From contig JANQSS010000112.1 in the NCBI GenBank assembly GCA_028279185.1, positions 124,001-188,000 of the forward strand: DNA of 64,000 nucleotides, written 5' to 3'. The translations under genes and the position numbers were made by a program. The stretch is from Saprospiraceae bacterium (GTDB lineage Bacteria; Bacteroidota; Bacteroidia; Chitinophagales; Saprospiraceae). This document shows positions 8,341 through 17,191 of this stretch, in pieces. Within the stretch, counting starts at the first letter, position 1; each line of letters opens with the position of its first letter. Under the pieces are notes generated by a model, which did not search any database, was not told where the DNA came from, and worked only from the letters and a program-made list of their open reading frames with translations.

Positions 8341-10257
8341 TTAGTCGATTATACAGCTATCGATTTGAGCTGAAAATAAAGCGGTCGAATCAACTGAAAA
8401 TCCCGGAAGAAGGTCGACAGATTGACCCGCATAAAACTGCATATTGCCATTTTGCACGACTGATGCATCAGAAATTATTGTCTCACCGGCACGATATGTC
8501 GATATTTCTTGCAAACCTGAAACCGACAAATTATTTACACAGGGTCGCACCGGTTCGAGTATAAAATAATAAGGAGATTTCCATACATCGTTGACATTGC
8601 CAGTTGTGGAAAAAACATCATGGCTTATGCGTAAAAATGATTTAAAATAATTACCGGATTTGGTTTTTAATAAAATGGTATCTGTTCCTACCGGCCAACT
8701 TAATGTTGTATCCGCAACATTAGTATTTGACGTATTATCAGACAATTCACCGTAAAAATCCAAGCGCCCACTCAATCCGGGGTGCGGCAAAAAGGTAATT
8801 ATATATTGATATGCCGTATCCACGTCATTTAATGCAAACCAATCACCGTCGATTTCGTTGTTTCCAAGCAATGAATACTCACTGGAATCTGGAACCTTAG
8901 TGGCCCGCTTTTGAGCAAGGCCAAAATAATATTGTCCGGCCACTATTTCGTAGGCCATATCGGGATAGTCCGGCTCATCAAGCGCGCGTATGACATTTAC
9001 AACATCATCGGTCTGATTAAGATGAAAACGGGATACATTAATACGATCACTTCGACGATGGTCGACCGCGTCCCTGGGTACGGAAACACTCGTCCCATCA
9101 TTAAAATCAGAAACACTTCCCGTTCCACCCTCAAACAGCCATTGACGTTTTTCATCAACCGCGACGTCTGCATCCGACACATAATATGTGTATTTAATGT
9201 TGAGAGGTAACGGTAAGATGGGATTATCAATCGTACCATCCCATACTTCTGCGAATCCTTGATTCGTTCCATTTTCATTTATCCCTAAAATTTCATCATT
9301 TTCGTCGCCGTCACAATTCACGTCTTTGCTCCAATAGGAAAAAGCGAAATCCGAAATACCACTTTCTGCTCCTCCATATAAATATACGCCCGGGATATCA
9401 TCATTCAAGGAACCATCTTCATAGCTATAGCGTAAGTCTCGAATTCCCTCTGATCGTAGGTCAGGAAGGTCATTGCGATTAGAACTTTCATTAAATGTTA
9501 CATTACCAAACGTGTTTGAGCCACGGTGGGGAGTTCCCAGGGTAATTAATTTTGCAACCTTGTGTCCATCTTGCTGAGTTGAATCCACCCACCACTGTGG
9601 ATTACCGTTTTGATCAAGGCGTTGTAAATATTCTCTCCCGCACAAACCTCCCATGGAATGCGCTGCTAAAATTACTTTGCCCTTTCCAGGATTGGCCGCT
9701 AGCACCGCCTCAATAGCGCGCTTGAGCGCATAACCTTGTTTATACGCGGCTGCTTCGTTATTGTCTGAGCAATCATCACATGGGGCAGTACTCGCTAAAA
9801 CAGCGTTTTTAAAAATTGTACCGTCATTATTTTTTCCAACATTGAAACTATATGCATACAAACAACCCGGTAGTAATTGGTTGTTTTCATTTGGAAACAC
9901 CCACTGAACATCGTCATCTGTAGCATTATTGTTGAACATATTATCCGGTCCATCCAGATTATCATTAAGCGTGGAGTCAACCAAAAAGTCGCAATTAAAT
10001 ATGCACAAAAAAGTACAGCAATCTTGGTAGTAATCATGCGTATTCGTAGCATTAGGCATAGCCCAAAATACATGATCGTCTTCATCGAAAACTCCGTAAA
10101 TATTTTCTATATCATTGTCTTGGTAAAACTCATCCCACGACTCATTAGATCCGGTCCATCCATGTAACATAATGATGGGATACGGACAGGTGGCGGATTG
10201 AGCACATAAAAAAAGGCTACCGATGGACATCAAAGATGTGATAAGACTCCTTTTCAT
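8341..10257 (-). CDS. Secreted lipase-like alpha/beta hydrolase with C-terminal 3-coathanger-type domain
   Basis: 638 residues with a Sec signal peptide (MKRSLITSLMSIGSLFLCAQ). The N-terminal half has an oxyanion-hole HG motif (IMLHGWTGSNESW), a nucleophile elbow AHSMGG with Ser about residue 200, and TLGTPHRGS, as in triacylglycerol lipase/PGAP1-type hydrolases. Residues ~110-160 and 290-390 contain large Asp/Asn-rich insertions that may bind calcium. The last ~65 residues (TYRAGETI ... FYAGQSVDLLPGFSV ... FSAQID) match the motif of the Bacteroidota domain called 3-coathanger stack, often at the C-terminus of exported proteins. Likely an extracellular esterase or lipase; substrate unknown. 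No classic T9SS sorting domain was seen. Confidence 0.8.
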   Translation of the reverse strand: MKRSLITSLMSIGSLFLCAQSATCPYPIIMLHGWTGSNESWDEFYQDNDIENIYGVFDEDDHVFWAMPNATNTHDYYQDCCTFLCIFNCDFLVDSTLNDNLDGPDNMFNNNATDDDVQWVFPNENNQLLPGCLYAYSFNVGKNNDGTIFKNAVLASTAPCDDCSDNNEAAAYKQGYALKRAIEAVLAANPGKGKVILAAHSMGGLCGREYLQRLDQNGNPQWWVDSTQQDGHKVAKLITLGTPHRGSNTFGNVTFNESSNRNDLPDLRSEGIRDLRYSYEDGSLNDDIPGVYLYGGAESGISDFAFSYWSKDVNCDGDENDEILGINENGTNQGFAEVWDGTIDNPILPLPLNIKYTYYVSDADVAVDEKRQWLFEGGTGSVSDFNDGTSVSVPRDAVDHRRSDRINVSRFHLNQTDDVVNVIRALDEPDYPDMAYEIVAGQYYFGLAQKRATKVPDSSEYSLLGNNEIDGDWFALNDVDTAYQYIITFLPHPGLSGRLDFYGELSDNTSNTNVADTTLSWPVGTDTILLKTKSGNYFKSFLRISHDVFSTTGNVNDVWKSPYYFILEPVRPCVNNLSVSGLQEISTYRAGETIISDASVVQNGNMQFYAGQSVDLLPGFSVDSTALFSAQIDSCIID

Positions 10258-10316
10258 TAGGCAAACAAGATACGTATTGCCAGAATAAAAGTCGATTTGA
10301 CAAAATTACAACCCCG

Positions 10317-11180
10317 CTAAAAGGACCTTAAATCAGAAGCTTTGAAGTGCCAGTCTGGTGTTACCACTTGCACGGAGGTCTCTGCAACGGAATACCATGG
10401 ACTTAAAAGGTTACTAGTTGGATTTTTTACTATGTGAATGTCCTGAGCAGGCATGAAACTCTGGGCCAACATATAGGCTCGGTCTCCAGTGTGTGGGTTG
10501 TGCGCCACGTCAACTACGAGTACAGCGTGACCAGGACTTCCACCTTGAATTAATACGTCTCCGATTTCTATGGCCGCAATGTCTTTTAACTTTAATTCTT
10601 TTTCCAGAGAGGGTGTCCCGGCATACATAAACACTATTTCCATAAACTTTTTAAAAGTAGCACGGTCATTTTCTCGTGCTTTACCAGAAACATAGGACAC
10701 CTGGTTTCGATTGACTTGAATGTCCTGGCCATTGATGTATCGTGCATATTGCGCTAAAAATCCATTTACAAAATGGAAATTTATTTCATTAAATCGCTTC
10801 TTTTCGTAAAGAAATTCCGCACGTAGGCGCATAATTGCATCAGCGCACTGTTGCAAATCTTTTCTTCCCACATCAATATTTAATACTGCTTCAAAGTGGC
10901 TTTGATTCCGCCTTAACTCTCCATTAAAGTAGCGCACTTTTCGATCGGACGGATATAATGGAAAATTTCTTAAATAATAGGCAAAAGAGGATTGCTCTAC
11001 GTGTTGACGAACATATCCATTTGGAGGATTGAATCGACTTGCTATAGTATTTCCCACATCACATTTACCCTCGTGCTGGGCTGGGGTCTGACTTAAATTT
11101 GGCGCATGGCTGACATTCTTTTCCTGACAAGAAAGGAAACACAAAAAAACAAGAAAAGCCCATGTCAATGTCATTTTCAT
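10317..11180 (-). CDS. DUF4846 family lipoprotein
   Basis: The frame opens at a TTG (11189), but the ATG at 11180 gives a clean lipoprotein signal (MKMTLTWAFLVFLCFLSC), so that start is preferred (287 residues). The mature part carries the signature of the DUF4846 family: RFNPPNGYVR, FAYYLRNFPL, LNIDVGRKDLQQCADAIMRLRAEFLY, and later GDVLIQGGSPGHAVLVVDVA with a conserved His. The family is of unknown function; the GSPGHAVLVVD segment recalls the His of papain-like amidases, but this is only suggestive. It lies 59 bases upstream of the lipase-like gene on the same strand and 43 downstream of the beta-lactamase-like gene, so the three may be co-transcribed. Confidence 0.82.
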   Translation of the reverse strand: MKMTLTWAFLVFLCFLSCQEKNVSHAPNLSQTPAQHEGKCDVGNTIASRFNPPNGYVRQHVEQSSFAYYLRNFPLYPSDRKVRYFNGELRRNQSHFEAVLNIDVGRKDLQQCADAIMRLRAEFLYEKKRFNEINFHFVNGFLAQYARYINGQDIQVNRNQVSYVSGKARENDRATFKKFMEIVFMYAGTPSLEKELKLKDIAAIEIGDVLIQGGSPGHAVLVVDVAHNPHTGDRAYMLAQSFMPAQDIHIVKNPTSNLLSPWYSVAETSVQVVTPDWHFKASDLRSF

Positions 11181-11232
11181 GAAACACAAAAATCCATTCT
11201 GATATTGTGTGCAAACATGTTATTCCATTGGT

Positions 11233-12336
11233 CTAAAAGATAATATCATCTAGATAGTCCCAGATCTCATTCGCATAATTAATTGGCACGAAGGAATTGT
11301 CTGGATTGTCACCCATGCGCACGATGATAAGATTTTGGCTTGGGACTATATTCAATAGTTGACCATTTTTACCGGCGGCGATAATCATATCGTCGGGCGC
11401 TTTTTTAATCAAGCTACCATTGAATTGAAATTGTAGTCCAGGCAACATATGAGAACTTTCTCCATTTAGCCACCATAAATATCCATACGATCGATTGAAA
11501 TCCTGAGAAGGATTAATCATTTCGTCGTAATATGCACTATTAAGGATGACATCTTCTCCCCAACTCCCTTTGTTCAACATTAATAAACCGAACCGCGCCA
11601 TGGAACGAGCAGTGCTAAAATATAAATGACTGTTTCCGACATATTGCCATTCCCCATCCATACCTATAACATCGCGCAGTCGCTCATTAAAATATATTAC
11701 AAAAGAGGTATTGACCGCTCCATCAATAATATTGTGCGTCAGCGTGTAAGGTGCATTATGATATGCCCAGCGTGTGCCCGGTTCGACCCGATAAGTAAGG
11801 CATTCAGGTTCTAGACAATCATTGAAGCCGCGCTCATCCAGACCCGTTGTCATCGTTAAATGGTGTCTTACCGTGATTTTATTCTCACGCTCGGCGGGTA
11901 AAAGTGTCCATCCTGATCCCAAGTACGTGTTCGAAGGCGTGTCAAGCGCTATTAACCCATCTTCAATTGCCTGTCCAAAAAGAAATCCGGTCAAGGATTT
12001 TCCCGCAGATGCCCAATACCACCAACTTTGTTGTCCAAAGGGCGTGTCAAATAGATCACGATTAAAGTATTTTTCCACGACTATCTGGCCGTTTTTAAGA
12101 ATCAAAAAAGCACGTGTTTCTGTTTCCTCTAAGTAGGTGCATAATTCAGATAGCTTAACGGCATCCCATTCCAACGTCTCGATGTCTATTTCCTGCCAAG
12201 TATCAGAACCATTTGATGGAAAGTACAAGGCTGAATCATTATCCGGAGGTATGCCATCATCCCGATCGCAAGCGACCATGAAGTAACTTATAACGACCAA
12301 CAAAAGGGAAATGCGCATATAGTATAGACTGGGCAT
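11233..12336 (-). CDS. Serine beta-lactamase/penicillin-binding-like hydrolase lipoprotein
   Basis: 367 residues with a lipoprotein signal ending VISYFMVAC; the Met at 12318 is an alternative start with a tighter signal peptide. It has the SxxK motif (ASAGKSLTGF), with catalytic Ser and Lys, and the YxN motif (WAYHNAPYTL) of the class C beta-lactamase/DD-peptidase/esterase fold. The region AIEDGLIALDTPSNTYLGSGW is typical of this large family. Members include esterases and D-aminopeptidases as well as lactamases, so antibiotic resistance should not be assumed. It probably acts in the periplasm or on the surface. It is followed closely by the DUF4846 gene. Confidence 0.88.
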   Translation of the reverse strand: MPSLYYMRISLLLVVISYFMVACDRDDGIPPDNDSALYFPSNGSDTWQEIDIETLEWDAVKLSELCTYLEETETRAFLILKNGQIVVEKYFNRDLFDTPFGQQSWWYWASAGKSLTGFLFGQAIEDGLIALDTPSNTYLGSGWTLLPAERENKITVRHHLTMTTGLDERGFNDCLEPECLTYRVEPGTRWAYHNAPYTLTHNIIDGAVNTSFVIYFNERLRDVIGMDGEWQYVGNSHLYFSTARSMARFGLLMLNKGSWGEDVILNSAYYDEMINPSQDFNRSYGYLWWLNGESSHMLPGLQFQFNGSLIKKAPDDMIIAAGKNGQLLNIVPSQNLIIVRMGDNPDNSFVPINYANEIWDYLDDIIF

Positions 12337-12387
12337 AAACGAATTAGTTTAAAAATTGCACATCGGCAGATAGGCTTAATTCTTATT

Positions 12388-14253
12388 TTATCTGTTACGA
12401 ATTCTCCTCAAAGCCTCTAATATCGTAGGATTGGTCGCATCAATTGTCAGTGCTTTTTCTAAAAATCGTGCACCTAGTTGGTGTTGCCCCAGACGCTCGC
12501 TAAACTCAACAAACCCTAGCTGATAATAAAATCTAAGAAGTTCTGCATTCGCACGACCGTCATTTTGGATAAAATCGAGGAAACCATGAACATGCTGATT
12601 ACCAGGTTCAACAAATAACACCTCTTGAAGTACATCAAACACTTTTTGAATATTTCCGCTTAGATAGAAAAGCTCTATTGCGACTCCGGCTTTCATGTTC
12701 AACGCTTCTCCATAGGCTGGATACAACTCAAGGGCTCTATTAATAAAGTTGCGGCTTGATTGGAAACCTATACGTTGGTCTGATGTGTCAGACAAAGCCA
12801 TCGTTTCAGAAAAAATTGATTCGCCCATTTTTAAATTCGCACGAGCACTATTTGGATATACTTTTAATGCAGCCTCATTTAGTGCTCTATCGCTTTTCCA
12901 AACCGGAATTCTTATTAACGTCAATAAGGAGAAAGCGCAAATAATAAAACTGAGAATAAGTAATCCAATATTTCGAATTGGGATTCCTTTTAATGACTTA
13001 ATGTTGAGCAAATAATAACTCAAGACGAGTGCGAAAGCCACCGAAGGCATATACATGAATCGTTCATTCATTGGGGCGCCAACAGTGAACGGGATATTTG
13101 ATACAATTGATAGTGTGAATAAATAAAATAAAACGGCATAAGCCCAAACGCGTTTTTTCAAAAGTCCGAACACGGCTGCGATTCCTCCTCCAATATAAAT
13201 AATTAAGGAAGCAAGGCTTCCGATACTCGACCAAGACTGAGTTGCTATCGCATATGGGTAATAATCGTAACTGAGTGGATTCGGCCAAAACAACAGTTTA
13301 ATATATTTCCCAAGTGTGTAAAATATAGTTGCAAACTTCTCTCCAAATCCCATATTGACAAAAGGATTATTCATCAGCTCCGTGATATTCGCGCCATTAC
13401 CCAGTAAATATCCGATTACGATATATCGTTGAGCCAGATAAAGTACTGTTACACCGCATAAAATTCCAGCCACAGTCAAAATTGATCGTTTTTTATTTTT
13501 CATACGACCAAATACGAGCATAGTTATAGGAATGACTGCTAAAAACGTTATTGTATTCTCTTTGGCCAATAACCCAGCGTAAAAAAAGACCGCCATCAAA
13601 AAATAGTCCCATCGTCGTTTAATAATTTTTAAACTGTAAACTAATGTGAGTAAAGAAAACAGCAGGGCCAATATTTCATCTCTTCCCTTAATGTTCGCCA
13701 CAACTTCAGTATGTATGGGATGCGCTACGAAAATCAATGCTGCCCAAAACCCAACGCTCAGATACCACGGACGTGGGTTTTTCGCTGGCCAAAAAACAGT
13801 ACACAAGTAGAATACTAAAATGGCGGTCAGGCCATATAGGAGGGCATTGATAAAGTGGCTAAGTCCGGGCGCCAATCCAAAAAGTTGGTACTCTATTGCA
13901 AACGTGATCAAAGATAATGGGCGATAACGAGCGCCTACAACAATTTCTTTCTGGTCACCATAAAATCCTGTGAATGACTCTTCTGACAAGATTTTTCTTA
14001 TTCCTCCAAAACCGTTTTTAACAAAGGCGTTGTCGATATAAACGATTTTATCATCCAGCACAAAACCATATGAAAACGTCATACCATAAAGTGCAATCGA
14101 GAACAATAGAATTGCATAAATAAAAATCCTGTTGGTCAGAAAAAAATCTAATCCCGAAATATTTTCTCTTACGGCAGAATTCTCAGCTTGTCGAACTTTA
14201 CGTCCCGCATTAGACTTTACATGCTTACTTGGCTTTTTTTTCCGTTTTGACAT
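12388..14253 (-). CDS. TMTC-like membrane glycosyltransferase with C-terminal TPRs
   Basis: 621 residues with a basic N-terminus, then about ten to twelve hydrophobic helices up to residue ~470. The first external loop has the acidic DD motif (FVLDDKIVYIDNAF), followed by RYRPLSLITFAIEYQLFG, characteristic of TMTC-type and GT39-like enzymes that transfer sugars from polyprenyl phosphate. The C-terminal ~150 residues contain degenerate TPR units (NRALELYPAYGEALNMKAG, LGARFLEKALTIDATNP). Family role: protein O-glycosylation in the periplasm; donor and acceptor are unknown. Several Bacteroidota glycosylate exported proteins, which would suit this window, but no direct link is visible. Confidence 0.8.
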   Translation of the reverse strand: MSKRKKKPSKHVKSNAGRKVRQAENSAVRENISGLDFFLTNRIFIYAILLFSIALYGMTFSYGFVLDDKIVYIDNAFVKNGFGGIRKILSEESFTGFYGDQKEIVVGARYRPLSLITFAIEYQLFGLAPGLSHFINALLYGLTAILVFYLCTVFWPAKNPRPWYLSVGFWAALIFVAHPIHTEVVANIKGRDEILALLFSLLTLVYSLKIIKRRWDYFLMAVFFYAGLLAKENTITFLAVIPITMLVFGRMKNKKRSILTVAGILCGVTVLYLAQRYIVIGYLLGNGANITELMNNPFVNMGFGEKFATIFYTLGKYIKLLFWPNPLSYDYYPYAIATQSWSSIGSLASLIIYIGGGIAAVFGLLKKRVWAYAVLFYLFTLSIVSNIPFTVGAPMNERFMYMPSVAFALVLSYYLLNIKSLKGIPIRNIGLLILSFIICAFSLLTLIRIPVWKSDRALNEAALKVYPNSARANLKMGESIFSETMALSDTSDQRIGFQSSRNFINRALELYPAYGEALNMKAGVAIELFYLSGNIQKVFDVLQEVLFVEPGNQHVHGFLDFIQNDGRANAELLRFYYQLGFVEFSERLGQHQLGARFLEKALTIDATNPTILEALRRIRNR

Positions 14254-14405
14254 AATTCAATTCACCACGCGACTACTTTTTGGGTAAGTTAAATATACAA
14301 TAAAACAAACTTGATTTTAGCAGATCAACGTTACGGCTTAAGGTCTAAATCAGAAAAAATCGCCGGAGCGCATTTTGGCTAATAAAAAATTAACTTGGTA
14401 GGGAC

Positions 14406-15347
14406 TCAATGCGATGCAGCCGTTACATGTCGCCCTTCAGCCAACGCCTTTTGCATTTGTCGCACAGTCATTGTGCTTCCATCAGGACTCCAACCAGGAG
14501 GTCCAAATATGTACATAAATGCCTCTTTCAAATTCTTGGCTTTCATTACATCTCTGATAATATCCCGATACTCGTGCGTCAATATGATTAATGGGTTATG
14601 AGATTCAGGTGGGTGGATAACACCATATTTAACTTCAATATCTTCATCGTACTCTTTCCAAGTGCCGAACATTTTGTCGAAAATATTTAAATACCCTCCA
14701 TGATTTTTATCGAGATATTGTAGGTTTTGCGAATGATGCACTTGGTGCATCGTATGTGTATTTAAGAATTTTTCTAAAAACCCCAATTTAGGCACATAAA
14801 CTGTATGCAATTGGAATTGCCACAAAGCTTCGATGCCTATAGCAAATATGATCATAGCGGGATGAAAACCAATCGCTGCCATCCACATATAGAAAAATGG
14901 CTTGTACATAATCGTAAACCAGCCATTTCGAATACCTGTACCCAAATTAAAATGATCGGACGAATGATGTACGATGTGCGCTGCCCAAAAAAACCGTACT
15001 TCATGATTTGCGCGGTGAAACCAATAATAACTAAAGTCATCACAAATTTGACAAATGATCCATACATACCAGGCCCATCCAAATGATTTATATCCAAGTA
15101 AATTTGTTCTTACACCATCGACAATTGGATTGCATAAATCGTACACAAAATTGAAAATAACGATGGCCGAAACAACCTGAATTAGGGGTGCTATGAATAC
15201 AGTTCCAGCTCCCATTGAGAAGCTTGCCAATAAATCCTTCCAATTGTAAAGGCGATCATCTTGACGCGACTTACTGTAAACCAACTCGAGCAAAATCAAG
15301 GCGAGAAATACGGGTCCACCGTAGACAAAAGGATTTGTTAAGTCCAT
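14406..15347 (-). CDS. Sterol desaturase/fatty acid hydroxylase superfamily protein
   Basis: 313 residues with several membrane helices and the His clusters of the di-iron hydroxylase superfamily: HRANH, then HIVHHSSDHFN, then HTMHQVHHSQN. Family members hydroxylate or desaturate lipids, sterols or carotenoids at the membrane. The C-terminal ~90 residues (KEYDEDIEVKYGVIHPPES ... FGPPGWSPDG) match the usual tail of bacterial members. The lipid substrate cannot be deduced. It sits 165 bases downstream of rnz on the same strand. Confidence 0.9.
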   Translation of the reverse strand: MDLTNPFVYGGPVFLALILLELVYSKSRQDDRLYNWKDLLASFSMGAGTVFIAPLIQVVSAIVIFNFVYDLCNPIVDGVRTNLLGYKSFGWAWYVWIICQICDDFSYYWFHRANHEVRFFWAAHIVHHSSDHFNLGTGIRNGWFTIMYKPFFYMWMAAIGFHPAMIIFAIGIEALWQFQLHTVYVPKLGFLEKFLNTHTMHQVHHSQNLQYLDKNHGGYLNIFDKMFGTWKEYDEDIEVKYGVIHPPESHNPLIILTHEYRDIIRDVMKAKNLKEAFMYIFGPPGWSPDGSTMTVRQMQKALAEGRHVTAASH

Positions 15348-15512
15348 GAGAAGCTAAATTTGAGGTCGCAATATAGAGATAAGTGAAGGAAGGCCAATTC
15401 TAATGGATGTCAAAAACACTCTGTTTCGTCCTTCAAGGTTACAAATTGGAGAAAGATTGCCTTGTGGCCATTGTATTCCGCGCACACCCTCACTCACGTT
15501 CACCGCAAAAAG

Positions 15513-16427
15513 CTATTCTATAATAAACTGTTTGCCTTCCTCGGCAAGTGATGTATTTGGGAAAATGTTTCGTGCTTCTTCGAGAAGTAGTGAAAGATCG
15601 GCATATCTCGACGAAAAGTGCCCAATAATTAACTTCTTAACGCCGGCTGCTTTGGCAATCAGTGCCGCTTCTTCAGCTGTACTATGTTTAGTCTCTTTGG
15701 CCTTCTCTTTCAAATCAGACAGAAAAGTCGCCTCATGATAGAGCAAATTGACATCATTTAATTCCTTCGTGAGCGCAGGAACGTAAGCGGTGTCAGAAAA
15801 ATAGGCGTATTTAATCGGCGGCTTAATCCCTTCCGTGAATATGCTATTCGGTAAAACCTTTCCATTCTGGTCTAAATAGTCTGCGCCTTCTTGTATTGAT
15901 TTTCGTTGCTCATAAGGTATGCTGTACTTTTCAAATGCACCAGGTTTTATTTTTAATCTTGGCTCTTTGATCGAAAAAATAAAACCAGCTGTTGGAATAC
16001 GATGTTGAAGTGGAATCGTTCGAACATTCAGTAATTTATTTGAAATGAGGTCTTGTGGTTCGTCTGGATCAAACTCATGAATTGTCAATTTAAACTTTAG
16101 CGGGTTGCCCGTAATAAAAACCGCACAGTCGATAAATTTTTTAATTCCGATTGGCCCGTATAAAGTAAGAGTCTCTGTACGACCATAGTGGTTAAAAGAG
16201 GTAATCAATCCAGGTAAACCATAAATATGATCCCCGTGCAAATGCGATATAAAAATGAGCGAAATGCGCGAGCGACGAATATTGTACGTGCTCATTTGCA
16301 ATTGTGTGCCTTCGCCACAATCAACTAAAAACAACTCATTTCGGACTTGAAGGACTTGGGCACTTGGATGGCGACCTTGTGCAGGAAGCGCACTATTTGA
16401 CCCTAAAATCGTTACCGTAACCGGCAT
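15513..16427 (-). CDS. rnz: Ribonuclease Z
   Basis: 304 residues, the normal length for bacterial tRNase Z. It has the metallo-beta-lactamase motif FISHLHGDHIYGLPG (HxHxDH), the early DCGEGTQLQM loop, FSDTAYVP with the metal-bridging Asp, LYHEATF, and the C-terminal IIGHFSSRY. It cleaves the 3' trailer of tRNA precursors in the cytoplasm. This fits the tRNA-Asp gene in the window, which lacks an encoded CCA. The start codon overlaps the stop of the upstream STAS gene by one base (TAATG), so the two are probably translationally coupled. Confidence 0.95.
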   Translation of the reverse strand: MPVTVTILGSNSALPAQGRHPSAQVLQVRNELFLVDCGEGTQLQMSTYNIRRSRISLIFISHLHGDHIYGLPGLITSFNHYGRTETLTLYGPIGIKKFIDCAVFITGNPLKFKLTIHEFDPDEPQDLISNKLLNVRTIPLQHRIPTAGFIFSIKEPRLKIKPGAFEKYSIPYEQRKSIQEGADYLDQNGKVLPNSIFTEGIKPPIKYAYFSDTAYVPALTKELNDVNLLYHEATFLSDLKEKAKETKHSTAEEAALIAKAAGVKKLIIGHFSSRYADLSLLLEEARNIFPNTSLAEEGKQFIIE

Positions 16428-16810
16428 TATTCTTCTTCCATCTCGGACGCCAGATTTCGCTCAATCTCTTCGAGAAAGACGAAGTCAATTGCCTCTTCTA
16501 AAGTTGGTAGGATTGTAAGTATAGAATCTAACCGAGATATTTCAATGATTTTTTTAACCCCACTCTGCAACTCTCCTCCGATAACAAATGCTCCGTGATC
16601 TGTCCAAAGGCGATTTGCTGTCAGGATGGCACTCAACCCTGACGAATCGACGTATTGAACCTGTCTCAAATCCAAAATCAGATTTTTAACACCTTCATTT
16701 CTTAAAAAGATGAATTCTGATTTTAGATTCGGTGAAATCAGACTATTCAGGTTTTGCTCTTCTAGCTTCAGGATGGAATATTGCTTCTCCTTGTCTATAC
16801 TATATTTCAT
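16427..16810 (-). CDS. STAS domain protein, anti-anti-sigma factor-like
   Basis: 127 residues forming one STAS domain. The phosphoacceptor region is present: LRQVQYVDSSGLSAIL, with the conserved DSSG and the Ser phosphorylated in SpoIIAA/RsbV-type antagonists. The C-terminal ~25 residues are acidic (FLEEIERNLASEMEEE). Family role: partner-switching regulator that binds an anti-sigma kinase. No RsbW-like kinase or PP2C phosphatase gene is in the window, so its partners must be elsewhere. It is translationally coupled to rnz. Confidence 0.88.
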   Translation of the reverse strand: MKYSIDKEKQYSILKLEEQNLNSLISPNLKSEFIFLRNEGVKNLILDLRQVQYVDSSGLSAILTANRLWTDHGAFVIGGELQSGVKKIIEISRLDSILTILPTLEEAIDFVFLEEIERNLASEMEEE

Positions 16811-17191
16811 AAGCTCGCTGGCGTAAGGGACGCAAATATACTGAATAAGGCATTAACCACAATTGCGTAAAACATGCGTCCGAGTTCGGTCTTTTTCCAC
16901 CATATAAAGCCCTCTTTTCCCATTATACCTAATTCAGAATATTCTGCTTCAAACCCGGATTGAGGGGCTAAATATTTTGTACAAACACGTTAAACAATGT
17001 TAAAAACAAGGTCATTTTGGCTGCACACTAATCATCGGCCTCACTTTTGTGTTCGTTATTATAATGATTGCTGACATTAGAGACCGACACATAGAAGTAT
17101 AATCGTTCTTAGGTATAAGCAATCATAGAGGTCAAAGGACTTTGATTATATTATATTAGTGCATCAATTTTATAATGAAGGGAGCTATCGT
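16811..17191. other. Intergenic region upstream of clpC
   Basis: About 380 bases between the divergent STAS and clpC genes. A 9-bp perfect inverted repeat (17064-17072 and 17118-17126) with a 45-base spacer lies 65-130 bases upstream of the clpC ATG. No CIRCE element, CtsR box or convincing promoter was recognised. A GTG-initiated in-frame extension of clpC from 17159 is possible but unlikely. Confidence 0.4.

Noticed and set aside
11233..12336. Antibiotic-resistance beta-lactamase
   Set aside because: SxxK and YxN motifs fit the wide esterase/peptidase family; nothing here shows lactam hydrolysis.
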